Below, in pieces: positions 34,513 to 43,117 of a stretch of 64,000 nucleotides of DNA. Under the pieces are notes generated by a model that did no database searches, was not told where the DNA came from, and worked only from the letters and a program-made list of their open reading frames with translations. How positions within the stretch are numbered: the first letter of the stretch is position 1; every line of letters starts with the position of its first letter. Origin of the DNA: Desulfofustis sp. PB-SRB1. Its GTDB lineage: Bacteria > Desulfobacterota > Desulfobulbia > Desulfobulbales > Desulfocapsaceae. A program made the position numbers and the translations under genes. Location of the stretch: assembly GCA_016722945.1 (NCBI GenBank), contig JAEQMT010000066.1, forward strand, positions 62,001-126,000, given 5' to 3'.

Positions 34513-34767
34513 ATGATAGAAAATCATTGGCAGTTACAAGACGCAAAGAACAAATTCAGCAACTTGGTAAATCAAGCTCAGGAACACGGCCCACAGATAG
34601 TCACAAAGCACGGGAAAGACGCTGTTGTTGTACTTTCCATTGAGGAGTATAAAAAGTTAATCAAGCCCAAAAACAACTTGGTTCAATTTTTCCACGATTC
34701 CCCTCTAACGCAAGAAGACATCTCACTTGAAAGAAGCAGGGAAAAATCAAGAGATATAATTCTATGA
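34513..34767 (+). CDS. Phd/YefM-family antitoxin of a PIN-type pair
   Basis: An 84-residue protein starting ENHWQLQDAKNKFSNLVNQAQEHGPQIVTKHGKDAVVVLSIEEYKKL, a Phd-type fold. The C-terminal half (DSPLTQEDISLERSREKSRDIIL) should wrap the toxin. Its stop overlaps the toxin start as ATGA at 34764-34767. The ribosome-binding site AAGGAGGGG precedes the ATG. The toxin downstream is frameshifted, so the antitoxin may now be an orphan. Confidence 0.9.
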   Translation: MIENHWQLQDAKNKFSNLVNQAQEHGPQIVTKHGKDAVVVLSIEEYKKLIKPKNNLVQFFHDSPLTQEDISLERSREKSRDIIL

Positions 34768-35182
34768 AGTTTCTATTAGACACCTGCGTAATCTCGGAGC
34801 TTGTCAAAAACAACCAGATAAAAAAGTAACAAGTTGGATCTCAAATATTGATGAAAACAATGTATTTCTCAGCGTAATAACGATAGGTGAGATATATAAA
34901 GGCATTGAAAAAATGCCAAGTTGTTCAAGAAAAATTTTGTTACAAACTTGGGTGGCTAATGACCTTCCGGAAAGATTTCGTAATAGAATCTTAAGTTTTG
35001 ACAGAGCAACAGCCTCCTTGTGGGGAACAATACAAGCACAATCGGAAATGGCAGGCAAGTCAATGCCGATTATTGATTGTCAAATTGTAGCAACGGGTAT
35101 CCATAACAATCTTACAATTGCAACAAGAAATATCACAGATATGGAAATCAGTGATGTAACCTTATATGACCCGTGGAAATAA
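34764..35182 (+). pseudogene. PIN-domain (VapC-like) toxin with a one-base frameshift
   Basis: The start MKFLLDTCVISELVK is a classical PIN opening with the first catalytic aspartate. The frame then stops at 34829. The next frame continues with DKKVTSWISNIDENNVFLSVITIGEIYKGIE, then MPIIDCQIVATGIHNNLTIATRN, which carry the other acidic residues. Adding one A to the A5 run at 34805-34809 would give V-K-K-Q-P-D-K-K-V-T-S-W and join the frames, for about 139 residues. Either the toxin is inactive or the base is missing from the sequence. Confidence 0.87.
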
Positions 35183-35189
35183 TATTGTT

Positions 35190-35330
35190 GGGAACCTTGC
35201 AAAATGGCCTTTTCGTCCAATCTCAGTGTTGCTCAAAAAATTTTATCCTCGGAATATCGGTCATATGCCTGCGGTAAAATTTTCCTCGCGCCTCGATCTT
35301 GAACGAAAATACTCATTTTTCAAGGTTCCC
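35190..35330 (+). repeat. Type-A interspersed repeat, copy A4 (best conserved)
   Basis: 141 bp with near-perfect terminal inverted repeats GGGAACCTTGCAAAATG and CATTTTTCAAGGTTCCC. I use it as the reference copy. It begins 7 bases after the PIN-toxin stop. Confidence 0.9.
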
Positions 35331-35451
35331 TGTTACCTGAAGTCCGAAGACCAGCCGAAGAGTACTTTTCATCTGGATATTTATGTGCGGAAAGTGTTGT
35401 TCGTGCAATTGTGTCTATATTGACGATTACGAAAATGTTTCGGAAGGCGTA

Positions 35452-35898
35452 ATGACAGCCCAGATTACTTTCAGACCTTACTCTTCAGCAGACAGAGATA
35501 TCTGCCTTGCGATCTTTTATGCAAACTGTCCCGAGTTCTTTGCGGTGAGTGAACGCATCGATTATGAGCGGTTTCTTGATTCTGATCCGGTCGGCTATGA
35601 ACTTTGCCTGTACAATGGCTCTATTGCAGGCGCCTACGGACTGACGGGAAATGGGGCAGCCCGGCAGAATCTGAGCTGGATTCTGCTGTCGCCGCGGACA
35701 CAGAGATCAGGCATAGGTTCAGCCATCATGAGAAAGGTTCTGAGCCTGGCAAAAATGGCGGGGTCAGCACAGATACATATTGCTGCCAGCCATCTCTCCG
35801 CACCTTTTTTTGCAACATTCGGTGCAGTGACTGTGCGTGAATCGAAAAACGGCTGGGGTATCGGACTGCACCGGATTGACATGGAACTTCACCTGTAA
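35452..35898 (+). CDS. GNAT-family N-acetyltransferase
   Basis: A 148-residue acetyltransferase. The acetyl-CoA loop lies in LSPRTQRSGIGSAIMRKVLSLAKMAG (R/Q-x-x-G-x-G/A type), preceded by the beta strand NLSWILLSP. The substrate is unknown. GGAAGG precedes the ATG at 35452. The gene sits in the accessory island between repeats A4 and A5 and ends 20 bases before A5. Confidence 0.88.
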   Translation: MTAQITFRPYSSADRDICLAIFYANCPEFFAVSERIDYERFLDSDPVGYELCLYNGSIAGAYGLTGNGAARQNLSWILLSPRTQRSGIGSAIMRKVLSLAKMAGSAQIHIAASHLSAPFFATFGAVTVRESKNGWGIGLHRIDMELHL

Positions 35899-35917
35899 TG
35901 ACTTTTAGAAAGCATAA

Positions 35918-36056
35918 GGGCATCCTGAAACATGAGAGTTTTCGTTCAAGATAATGGTGCGAGGAACATGTTTCCGCATCCATATACCTGATATTTTGAT
36001 GATAAAATTCTTTGTGCCACGATGAGATTGGCGAAAAGACGATCTTGCAAGGTTCC
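35918..36056 (-). repeat. Type-A interspersed repeat, copy A5
   Basis: Reverse-orientation copy of about 139 bp. The left end is decayed (GGGCATCCTGAAACATGAG) and the right end is TCTTGCAAGGTTCC. The next gene starts 19 bases later. Confidence 0.82.
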
Positions 36057-36074
36057 AAAATACGGGGTTCTGTA

Positions 36075-36938
36075 ATGGTAGATAAAGAAGATCAAGCATG
36101 GATACTCACTGCCGCCGGTGTTCACATGCCACGGCTGATTTATGGTACAGCCTGGAAAAAAGAGCGCACGGCAGACCTGGTTGTGCAGGCCATCCAAGCT
36201 GGATTCAGGGGGATTGATACTGCCTGTCAGCCAAAGCACTACAACGAGCCCCTGGTTGGAGCGGCTCTTCGTAGATTGCAAGACCACGGTATCGAACGCG
36301 ATTCCATCTTTCTGCAAACCAAATTCACCCCGCTTGCCGGCCAGGATCCGCGCCAGGTGCCCTACGACAAGAATTCTCCAATAGAGTCGCAGATCACCCA
36401 GTCTTTTGATACATCGAAGAAAAACCTCCAGACACACTATATAGATTCTCTGGTGCTGCATTCACCATTGGAACCTCACGAACGTTTGATGAAGGCGTGG
36501 GGGGCAATGGAGGCAATTCACCAGGCTGGCGGAGCGCTTCAGCTCGGGATCAGCAATTGTTACAATAGTGAGGTGCTGAAGCGGCTTTATGGTGATGCCA
36601 CCATTAAGCCGGCTATTGTACAAAACCGGTTTTACCGGGAAACGGGCTATGATACAGAGTTGCGAAACTGGTGCACTGATAATGGGGTTATCTATCAGAG
36701 TTTCTGGACCCTTACCGCAAATCCACACATTATAGCCAGCAATACCGTTCAGGACATTGCCACGAAGCATAACAAGACCGAACCACAGATATTTTTCCGA
36801 TATCTAAGTCAGCTTGGTATCGTTCCGCTTACCGGCACATGCTCCAAGCACCATATGGTAGAGGACCTCAGCATCTTTGATTTTGAGCTTTCCTCTGAGG
36901 AATTGCATCATGTGGGGCGTTTGCTCACATCGGTATGA
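36075..36938 (+). CDS. Aldo/keto reductase
   Basis: A 287-residue NADPH-dependent reductase of the AKR fold. The catalytic tetrad can be placed as the aspartate in GIDTACQPKHYNE, the tyrosine of HYNE, the lysine in FLQTKFTPL and the histidine in SLVLHSPLEP. LGISNCYN and IVPLTGTCSKHHM are the usual barrel and cofactor segments. The physiological substrate is unknown. The ATG at 36075 is preferred over an upstream start inside repeat A5. Confidence 0.9.
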   Translation: MVDKEDQAWILTAAGVHMPRLIYGTAWKKERTADLVVQAIQAGFRGIDTACQPKHYNEPLVGAALRRLQDHGIERDSIFLQTKFTPLAGQDPRQVPYDKNSPIESQITQSFDTSKKNLQTHYIDSLVLHSPLEPHERLMKAWGAMEAIHQAGGALQLGISNCYNSEVLKRLYGDATIKPAIVQNRFYRETGYDTELRNWCTDNGVIYQSFWTLTANPHIIASNTVQDIATKHNKTEPQIFFRYLSQLGIVPLTGTCSKHHMVEDLSIFDFELSSEELHHVGRLLTSV

Positions 36939-36971
36939 CGAGCCACTCAAGCTGGGCCACAAAAGACCACA

Positions 36972-37090
36972 GGGAAATAAATTTATCGTTGCTTCTAAAA
37001 TTTTATTCTTGGAATATCAGTCATATGCCTGCGGTAAAATTTTCTTCGCGCCTTGATCTTGAACCAAAATTCTCATTTTTCAATACTCCC
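36972..37090 (+). repeat. Type-A interspersed repeat, copy A6 (left end decayed)
   Basis: The right two thirds match A4 closely (GCCTGCGGTAAAATTTTC), ending CATTTTTCAATACTCCC. The left end is no longer a clear inverted repeat. Confidence 0.78.
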
Positions 37091-37151
37091 TAATGTCCAA
37101 CATTTTCCCGATAGTTCACCAGACTTCCTTATCACGACTCACCGCGAACGG

Positions 37152-37322
37152 ATGAAAGCGATTCCAAAGGAAATGTTGAGGGTATTCGATACAGAAAACC
37201 TGTTGTTTGTACTCCGCGAAATCGATGCGCTGATTAACCAATTCAACATAGCGCGCGGGGTGCTTCACCCAATGAGAATAGCTGAGATTGGAGCAGTTAC
37301 CAAGGATGAAGATCGGTTTTGA
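37152..37322 (+). CDS. Small hypothetical protein
   Basis: A 56-residue reading (MLRVFDTENLLFVLREIDALINQFNIARGVLHPMR). Not recognised. The frame extends upstream to 37053 inside repeat A6, so the true start is unsure. It could be a fragment of a larger gene cut by the repeat. Confidence 0.3.
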   Translation: MKAIPKEMLRVFDTENLLFVLREIDALINQFNIARGVLHPMRIAEIGAVTKDEDRF

Positions 37323-37391
37323 CGCGGTTTTCGCAACGGCAAAAGGCAGTTAAATGATTCAATTCCATGGAACAATCCTCGAGATACCACC

Positions 37392-37718
37392 TTGGATGAG
37401 GTACTGAAGGTACTTCGGCGGCTGACTGAATTGCCGCCGGCCAATTCATCGGAGGGCGTCGATGCAGGCGCTAGGGCCTGGTTGATGGTGAAGTACGAGA
37501 AAAAGAGGATGTGGATTTATATACTAGATGACCTGCCGAAAGTTGAGATATGTTTTGAGGGCCCGGATGAATTGGATGGTGGAGGGGGTAATACCACATT
37601 GCAGATCGCCGAAAGGGCTTTGCGCCTGATAAACACGAGTGAGGATCCTGAGGATTCAGTGAGGCGCGCCTCACGAGATTGGGAGACCTATCGCGCTTAT
37701 GAAGGACTGCCCGAATAA
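37392..37718 (+). CDS. Hypothetical protein
   Basis: A 108-residue acidic protein that I do not recognise. A beta-rich stretch (WLMVKYEKKRMWIYILDDLPKVEICFEG) and a helical, charged C-terminus (ALRLINTSEDPEDSVRRASRDWETYRAYEGL) are visible. The fold could suit a small immunity or regulatory protein, but nothing in the sequence proves this. It lies in the accessory island, 70 bases after another small reading frame. Confidence 0.45.
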   Translation: MDEVLKVLRRLTELPPANSSEGVDAGARAWLMVKYEKKRMWIYILDDLPKVEICFEGPDELDGGGGNTTLQIAERALRLINTSEDPEDSVRRASRDWETYRAYEGLPE

Positions 37719-37768
37719 TAAATTTGAATAACCTGAAAACTATTTATAAAGTAAGCGTATGAGCCCGG

Positions 37769-37917
37769 GTGCTCGGCATTCTCTACCGCGTCATCGCCGC
37801 ATACCTGATCCGGCAGGCCGGGCACACCCAGCAGAGCGCCCGCGCCGGTGCAGTTACGCTGATTCAGCGCTTCGGCTCGGCGCTGAACCTCAACATTCAC
37901 TTCCACACCCACTATGA
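37769..37917 (+). pseudogene. Fragment of an IS91-type transposase
   Basis: About 50 residues (AGAVTLIQRFGSALNLNIHFH) match the middle of IS91/IS801-type transposases, just before the HUH motif. Neither end is present, and the sequence afterwards is unrelated. It is GC-richer than its surroundings. The rest of the stretch to 38267 shows no gene that I can support. Confidence 0.7.
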
Positions 37918-38267
37918 CAAAGCCAAGCATTTGATGGCTACCTTCGGTGCGGCCTGCTGGGAAGCTGTGGAGGCCTCGGAAACGGGTCAGGGCGGAGCTG
38001 GAGCAGCTCTGAGTACTGCTTGAAATCAGGAAATTGGGTGCTTATGCTTCCCGTACGCTGCCGCCGGGCCCTCCTTCACGAGGCGCGTATATCGCAGTAT
38101 TTTCCAGGAAGCGCTGCGCCGAAGACGGGTGCCGGTGTTTCACAGTGCTTCCCATAAGCGGGACGTATTCTAAAGATGGCCGACACCGGTGGTTCGTATG
38201 CTTTGGGCTTGCTGAAAAGAGTGGGAGTGGTATTTCTTTTTATGGCGAACATAAAATGGAGATTCTT

Positions 38268-38945
38268 ATGAAGCAGACGGTGTTATCGTGGAGATGGGTT
38301 ATGTGCGCGGTGATGGCGGGTGTGCTGTCGGGATGTGCAACGGAATCGAACCGTACGATCGAGCCGAAAAAGGTGGAATCGGCAGGAACATTCTACTCCG
38401 GACCGAAGAGCACCTTGGCGGTGGGCAACTTCGAAAACCGCACCGGCTATATGCGCGGCCTCTTTTCCGATGGAGCCGATCGGCTCGGTGGACAGGCCAA
38501 GACCATCCTGATCGGTCATTTGCAGCAGACCGGCCGCTTCATCGTGGTGGATCGCGGGAATATGGAAGAGATCGCTAAAGAGGCTTCAATTCAGGGCGTT
38601 GAACAGAAACTTCAAGGCGCGAATTTCATAGTGACCGGCCAGGTCACTGAATTCGGGCGCAAGGTAACGGGGGATAGACAGTTATTCGGTATCCTGGGTT
38701 CCGGTAAAAAGCAGATCGCTTATTCCAAGGTAACCCTCAACATTGTGGATGTACTCTCATCGACCGTTGTCTTTTCCGTGCAGGGTGGGGGGGAATACGA
38801 GCTGAGCAACCGTGAGGTGGTCGGTTTTGGCGGCACCTCCGGCTACGACTCGACCCTCAACGGCAAGGTGCTCGACCTGGCCGTGCGCGAAGCCATTAAC
38901 CGTCTCGTGGAGGGGGTCGAAGCAGGCGCCTGGAAGCCGGTTTAG
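38268..38945 (+). CDS. CsgG-family lipoprotein
   Basis: A 225-residue outer-membrane-directed lipoprotein. The lipobox VLSGC ends the signal peptide near residue 22. The CsgG core follows: KSTLAVGNFENRTGYMRGLFSDGADRLGGQAKTIL, ANFIVTGQVTEFG, LNIVDVLSSTVVFS and VREAINRLVEG. CsgG forms curli export pores in Enterobacteria, but many homologues sit in other envelope systems. Here it heads an operon with DUF4810 and DUF799 lipoproteins, a recurring trio whose role is not settled. The ATG at 38268 follows TGGAG, and upstream starts lack a signal peptide. Confidence 0.9.
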   Translation: MKQTVLSWRWVMCAVMAGVLSGCATESNRTIEPKKVESAGTFYSGPKSTLAVGNFENRTGYMRGLFSDGADRLGGQAKTILIGHLQQTGRFIVVDRGNMEEIAKEASIQGVEQKLQGANFIVTGQVTEFGRKVTGDRQLFGILGSGKKQIAYSKVTLNIVDVLSSTVVFSVQGGGEYELSNREVVGFGGTSGYDSTLNGKVLDLAVREAINRLVEGVEAGAWKPV

Positions 38946-38953
38946 GATTAGCC

Positions 38954-39304
38954 ATGAAGTCTGCGATTCTTTATGCCGGCCTGGCGGCGACATTGGTCTT
39001 GAGCGGCTGTGCGGGCTCGAAAAGCATCTACTATTGGGGCCATTACGAGGAGAACCTTTATGACATGTACATCGCGCCCGACAACGCCACGGTCGAGGCG
39101 CAGGTGGAAGAGATGGAGGCCGACTTCGAAAATGCCCGCGCCGCCGGGAAACCCTTGCATCCCGGGTTTCAGGCGCACCTTGGCTTCCTCTATTTTCAAT
39201 TGGGTAAGTTCGACCTCGCCCGCCGTTCCTTCGAATCAGAGAAGGCTGCATTCCCCGAATCCGCGGTGCTTATGGACCGTTTTATCAAGAAACTGGAGGG
39301 CTAG
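38954..39304 (+). CDS. DUF4810 lipoprotein
   Basis: A 116-residue lipoprotein with lipobox LVLSGC at about residue 19. It matches DUF4810: SIYYWGHYEENLYDMYIAP and then helices resembling a TPR unit (AHLGFLYFQLGKFDLARRSFESEKAAFPES). It lies 8 bases after the CsgG gene and 2 bases before the DUF799 gene, so all three are probably made together and act in the periplasm or outer membrane. Confidence 0.88.
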   Translation: MKSAILYAGLAATLVLSGCAGSKSIYYWGHYEENLYDMYIAPDNATVEAQVEEMEADFENARAAGKPLHPGFQAHLGFLYFQLGKFDLARRSFESEKAAFPESAVLMDRFIKKLEG

Positions 39305-39306
39305 CC

Positions 39307-39957
39307 ATGCGTAGATCGGTTGTATTTATTGGTTACGTCCTGGTCCTCGCGTTTCTCAGCGGATGCGCCACACCGAAGGACTACACCGCTTTCAGGCAGC
39401 ACGCCCCCCGGTCGGTGCTCGTGCTGCCGCCACTCAACGAAAGTCTGGATGTCAAGGCCACCTACGGCGTGCTCTCCACCGTCACCCGGCCGCTGTCGGA
39501 GATGGGCTACTATGTATTTCCGGTCGCTGTTATCGATCAGTTTCTTAAAGAAAACGGTCTGCCGACCGCCGGCGAGATGCATCAGATTCCGCTCAGCAAA
39601 ATTCACGACATCATCGATGCCGACGCGGTGCTCTATATGTCGGTGGAGGAATACGGAACCAAGTATATCATTCTCGACAGCTCGACTATTGTGCGCTTAA
39701 ACGCGCGGCTGGTGGATGTCGAAACCGGCAATCTGCTGTGGGACGGCCACGTCGATGTGCGGGTTAGCGCCAGCCAGAATTACGGTGGCGGTCTTATCGG
39801 CATGTTGGTTTCCGCCACAGTCAACCAGGTGGTCGCCTCCAGTACGGATCAGGCCCATGGTGTCGCAGCCCAGGCGAATACTCAACTGCTGACCACCAGC
39901 GGCCAGGGGCTGCTCTACGGGCCCTATAATCCCAATTTCGGAATCGATGGGCAGTAG
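39307..39957 (+). CDS. DUF799 (GNA1162-like) lipoprotein
   Basis: A 216-residue lipoprotein with lipobox FLSGC at about residue 20. The DUF799 pattern is clear: SVLVLPPLNESLDVKATYGVLSTVTRPLSEMGYYVFPVAVIDQFLKENGL and LNARLVDVETGNLLWDG. The fold resembles TolB N-terminal/CsgG-like domains. It is the last gene of the three-gene operon. A short glycine-rich region near the end (GGGLIGMLVSATV) is hydrophobic. Confidence 0.9.
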   Translation: MRRSVVFIGYVLVLAFLSGCATPKDYTAFRQHAPRSVLVLPPLNESLDVKATYGVLSTVTRPLSEMGYYVFPVAVIDQFLKENGLPTAGEMHQIPLSKIHDIIDADAVLYMSVEEYGTKYIILDSSTIVRLNARLVDVETGNLLWDGHVDVRVSASQNYGGGLIGMLVSATVNQVVASSTDQAHGVAAQANTQLLTTSGQGLLYGPYNPNFGIDGQ

Positions 39958-40146
39958 ATGTATGCTTAGCCGGGATCGATGACTGCACCTTTGATAATCT
40001 TCAATCGAAGACCGCATGTTTCAGGTCATCCATGTACGGATCCGGATTCATCTTCTACATATTGAAGACATTTAAGCCGATGAACTTCGTGCCGCCGAGT
40101 TCGGGATGGATTGAGCCATACATGCGGCACTGCACTGCGGTGAGCA

Positions 40147-40365
40147 TTAGGCCACAATCCTTTGATGAAATGATTTCTGCGTCCAGCATGCCGGCAGCGA
40201 CTCGCCGGACGGGAAAGCAAGTTCATATTTGGGAACGCGTTCCGGCTTCTGATGCCTTTCATTCCTGTAGCTTCTGGCCAGTACGGACGATGCGAACGGA
40301 CTGACAACATCCTGCAGGTCAATTACTTCAACCAGTTCGTCGCTGAGTGTATGTTTCAAATACAT
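40147..40365 (-). CDS. Small hypothetical protein
   Basis: A 72-residue minus-strand reading (ELVEVIDLQDVVSPFASSVLARS and ELAFPSGESLPACW). The segment FPSGESLPACW recalls short conserved proteins of unknown function found in mobile regions, but I cannot name the family. No good ribosome-binding site was seen. The flanking stretch 39958-40146 has only short fragments on the minus strand. Confidence 0.4.
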   Translation of the reverse strand: MYLKHTLSDELVEVIDLQDVVSPFASSVLARSYRNERHQKPERVPKYELAFPSGESLPACWTQKSFHQRIVA

Positions 40366-40421
40366 GACTCTGCTGGAAGCTAGCCGCGATTCCAAGAACA
40401 TACCATGAGACCATCTCACAT

Positions 40422-40805
40422 ATGGAAATACTGCGATACACGCGTGAATATGAAGATGCTGTGATATCAGCAATAAACAAAGATCCTGATTGGGATATGT
40501 TTACGCACGAGAATGTCATAGAGCGCTACAAAGATCGGCTTCTTGAAAGTCTTACATATGTTTGTGTAGACAATGGGGTGTTTTGTGGATATGTGCGGGC
40601 GCTTCTCGATGATGATTTTGCAGTCTACATCAGTGAGCTTTTTGTCGTTCCTGAATGGAGGAACAGAAAAATTGGCAGATCTCTTCTTGAAAAAGTGAAA
40701 AATGATTTCAAGAAATTAACTGTGTACGCGCTTTCCGATGAAGATCTTTTTTATGAGAAGCTCAACTATACACCTGCCGGCACAGTGTTTAGGATATCAG
40801 GCTGA
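40422..40805 (+). CDS. GNAT-family N-acetyltransferase
   Basis: A 127-residue single-domain acetyltransferase. The core is VYISELFVVPEWRNRKIGRSLLEKVKNDF, with the V-P-E-x-R-x-x-x-I-G acetyl-CoA loop, then LTVYALSDEDLFYEKLNYTPAGTVFRI. The substrate is not known. It is AT-rich relative to the core genes, which suggests transfer. The ATG at 40422 gives the full family N-terminus. Confidence 0.88.
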   Translation: MEILRYTREYEDAVISAINKDPDWDMFTHENVIERYKDRLLESLTYVCVDNGVFCGYVRALLDDDFAVYISELFVVPEWRNRKIGRSLLEKVKNDFKKLTVYALSDEDLFYEKLNYTPAGTVFRISG

Positions 40806-40900
40806 GCTAATATCCATCCCTGTTCCAAGTACAACGATGCAGGAAAACCCCGAACTTGTCAGGTAACAAGCGTCAGCGTCCTGGCGAGAGGAGAAAACAC

Positions 40901-41470
40901 ATGAAAAAGGCATTACTGATAGCGGTTCTTCTCATATCCCTGGTTCCTGTTGCTGCATGGGCGATATATAAACCAGTCAGGGTTCTTACACCAGAGTTGG
41001 TGCCGGATGTTTTATGTGTCAACCAGAACGTCTGCATAGACAATGAATCTCGATCATTGGAAGCGCTCGAACTCTATGAGAATGGGTTGCATTTCGTGGC
41101 GGATGTTGTTGGTCCATTCAAGAAGAATCCTCGCGTGGTATTTTGCACTACGCAAGCCTGCTATCAATCATTTGGATTTGAGAGGTCCTCAGCTTCTGCT
41201 GTCGGTACCTTCGGGATCGTCGTAAGCCCAAGAGGATGGAAGGCTCATTACCTGCGCCATGAGATGATTCATCACCGACAAGCGGAAGAACTCGGTCTCC
41301 TATCACCATTTTTCTATCCGGAATGGTTGATCGAAGGAATGGCGTATTCTCTCAGCGAAGATCCTCGCCAGCAATTGGCTGAACCATGGCAGAAACATCG
41401 GCATACATTTGATGACTGGTTTCAGGGGACCGGAAAAAACCGTTTATGGAGTGCGGCCAGTGCGCTATAA
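40901..41470 (+). CDS. Secreted peptidase-like protein with HExxH motif
   Basis: A 189-residue protein with a signal peptide (LLIAVLLISLVPVAAWA). A zinc-metalloprotease-like motif, LRHEMIHHRQAEEL (HEMIH), is followed 23 residues later by EWLIEGMAYSLSED, whose glutamate could be the third zinc ligand of a gluzincin. Two cysteine pairs occur in the first half (LCVNQNVC, CTTQAC). It may be a small peptidase-MA-like enzyme; no family name is secure. GAGAGGAG precedes the ATG at 40901. Confidence 0.65.
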   Translation: MKKALLIAVLLISLVPVAAWAIYKPVRVLTPELVPDVLCVNQNVCIDNESRSLEALELYENGLHFVADVVGPFKKNPRVVFCTTQACYQSFGFERSSASAVGTFGIVVSPRGWKAHYLRHEMIHHRQAEELGLLSPFFYPEWLIEGMAYSLSEDPRQQLAEPWQKHRHTFDDWFQGTGKNRLWSAASAL

Positions 41471-41617
41471 GATTCAAGAGCGTACGGTACACGGCGGCAG
41501 ACCAGGAACATGCGGTTGGCACACTCACACGCTTGCAGGGAAGTAGAATTTTACGAGGCTCAAGATTGCAGAGGATGAGAGCGGAGAATAGTCAGGATTA
41601 TTCAGAGTTTTGATGTG

Positions 41618-42958
41618 ATGGTGACCATGCGTCTTCTTTCTCCGACCCGGCGAACAATTTTCTCCTTTGCCTCCATCCTTCTGGTCGTGGCGGTTTTAGG
41701 GTGCGCCGCTACCATTCCCTTTGTCTGGCCATCCACTTCGCTGTGGTATAAGACCGGATCGGACAAGCTGGTTTTACAGATCGGCAAAGTGTTCGGGCTC
41801 TGCGCGGCGGTGTTGTTTTTCGTGCAGATACTTCTTGTCCAGCGCCTGGTCATCTTTGATCGAATCTGGGGTCTGGATCGACTCTCTTTTTTTCATCGGA
41901 TCAATAGTTTTCTCATTCTCGCCCTGGCCATAACGCACAGCGGGCTGGTGATACTTCCCGAAGGACTCGATAACCTGCCGATCGGCCGGGAATTCTGGCC
42001 GGAGATGGTGGGGGCGGCGCTGGTTATCACGCTGGCGTTTTTTATCGCAGTCGCTCTCTATCGGCGCCGACTGCTTGCCTATGATGTATGGCGAAAGGTT
42101 CATCGGCCGGTGGGCTACCTGCTGGCGGTGGTTCTGATAATTCATATCTTCAACGTCAGCGATTCATTTGAAACCGGTGTGCCACGAGGCGGGCTCTGGG
42201 TTTTTATCGGCGCTATCGTACTCACTATCATCCTAGCAAAATATCTGACCGCCAGAATGACGTTGAAGCAACTGCCGGTCTCCGCCGGCAGGCAGGCAGG
42301 GGAGGGGGTTGTCGGGTTACGGATCGAGGTTCCTTCTTCATTCAGCTATGCCCCCGGGCAGTTCGCGTTTCTTAGCCTGCATGGCGGTGGCATCGCACCA
42401 GAGACACATCCCTTCAGCATCTCTTCGGCACCAGATTTCCCGACGAAGCGATCGTCTTCGATTGAATTTTTCATCAAACAATGTGGCGACTGGACCAGCA
42501 CCATCACCCCGGAAACAGGACTTCAGGCATCGCTGACGGGACCGTTCGGCCTGTTCAGCTACAAGGCCCGGCCACTGCCGCCGATGATTGTCTGCATAGG
42601 CGGGGGAATCGGCATCACCCCGCTTTTAAGCATGATTCGTCAGTTGAGCACCGAACAAGACGCGCCCAAGCTCATGCTGGTATGGAGTGTGACCAGAAAA
42701 TCGGATATGTTTCTGAGCGAGGAACTGACTGAGTTGCAGAGCCGGCTCCCTTTTCTGCACACCCACATCATCTATACCGGTGGAGAGGGCGGGCGCCGGC
42801 TCCATGAAGAGTCACTGAGTGCGTTGCTGAAGGATGTTCCGGACAACAGCCACTTCTACATCTGTGGCCCGGAACCGATGATGTCGGATATCCGCGGTCA
42901 TTTGCAGCAATTACGCTATTTACGAAAATCTATCTTCTGGGAACGTTTTTCACTCTAA
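41618..42958 (+). CDS. Ferric-reductase-like membrane flavoprotein
   Basis: A 446-residue protein. The N-terminal half has six hydrophobic segments with histidines in FFHRINSFL, ITHSGLV, WRKVHRPVGYL and VLIIHIFN, fitting a heme-binding ferric-reductase-like domain. The C-terminal half is a ferredoxin-reductase module: FAD-binding HPFSISSAP, NAD(P)-binding CIGGGIGITPLLSMIRQL and C-terminal FYICGPEPMM. It probably moves electrons from NAD(P)H across the inner membrane to an external acceptor. The start is one of ATG 41618, ATG 41627 or GTG 41615. Confidence 0.87.
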   Translation: MVTMRLLSPTRRTIFSFASILLVVAVLGCAATIPFVWPSTSLWYKTGSDKLVLQIGKVFGLCAAVLFFVQILLVQRLVIFDRIWGLDRLSFFHRINSFLILALAITHSGLVILPEGLDNLPIGREFWPEMVGAALVITLAFFIAVALYRRRLLAYDVWRKVHRPVGYLLAVVLIIHIFNVSDSFETGVPRGGLWVFIGAIVLTIILAKYLTARMTLKQLPVSAGRQAGEGVVGLRIEVPSSFSYAPGQFAFLSLHGGGIAPETHPFSISSAPDFPTKRSSSIEFFIKQCGDWTSTITPETGLQASLTGPFGLFSYKARPLPPMIVCIGGGIGITPLLSMIRQLSTEQDAPKLMLVWSVTRKSDMFLSEELTELQSRLPFLHTHIIYTGGEGGRRLHEESLSALLKDVPDNSHFYICGPEPMMSDIRGHLQQLRYLRKSIFWERFSL

Positions 42959-43089
42959 AAAAAGGCGGGGGCTGGTTCTTTTACCCATCCTGTAACGGCG
43001 GCATGGCTTGTGTTTTCCGGCTGCGACAATACCATGTAGGGTGAACCGCGGCTGGGTAAACAGCATCGAGATCAGCGGGTTCAACTAAT

Positions 43090-43103
43090 TTACATATATG
43101 TAA
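43090..43103 (+). promoter_or_regulatory. Palindrome before yceI-like gene, candidate operator
   Basis: Perfect 14-bp palindrome TTACATATATGTAA ending 14 bases before the start codon and just before the AAGGAGAGG ribosome-binding site. It could be a repressor site or part of the mRNA leader. Confidence 0.4.
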
Positions 43104-43117
43104 TCAAGGAGAGGACT

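Noticed and set aside
39958-40146. Short minus-strand readings after the DUF799 gene
   Set aside because: Pieces such as MNPDPYMDDLKHAVFD look protein-like but are too short and lack a start site or family match.
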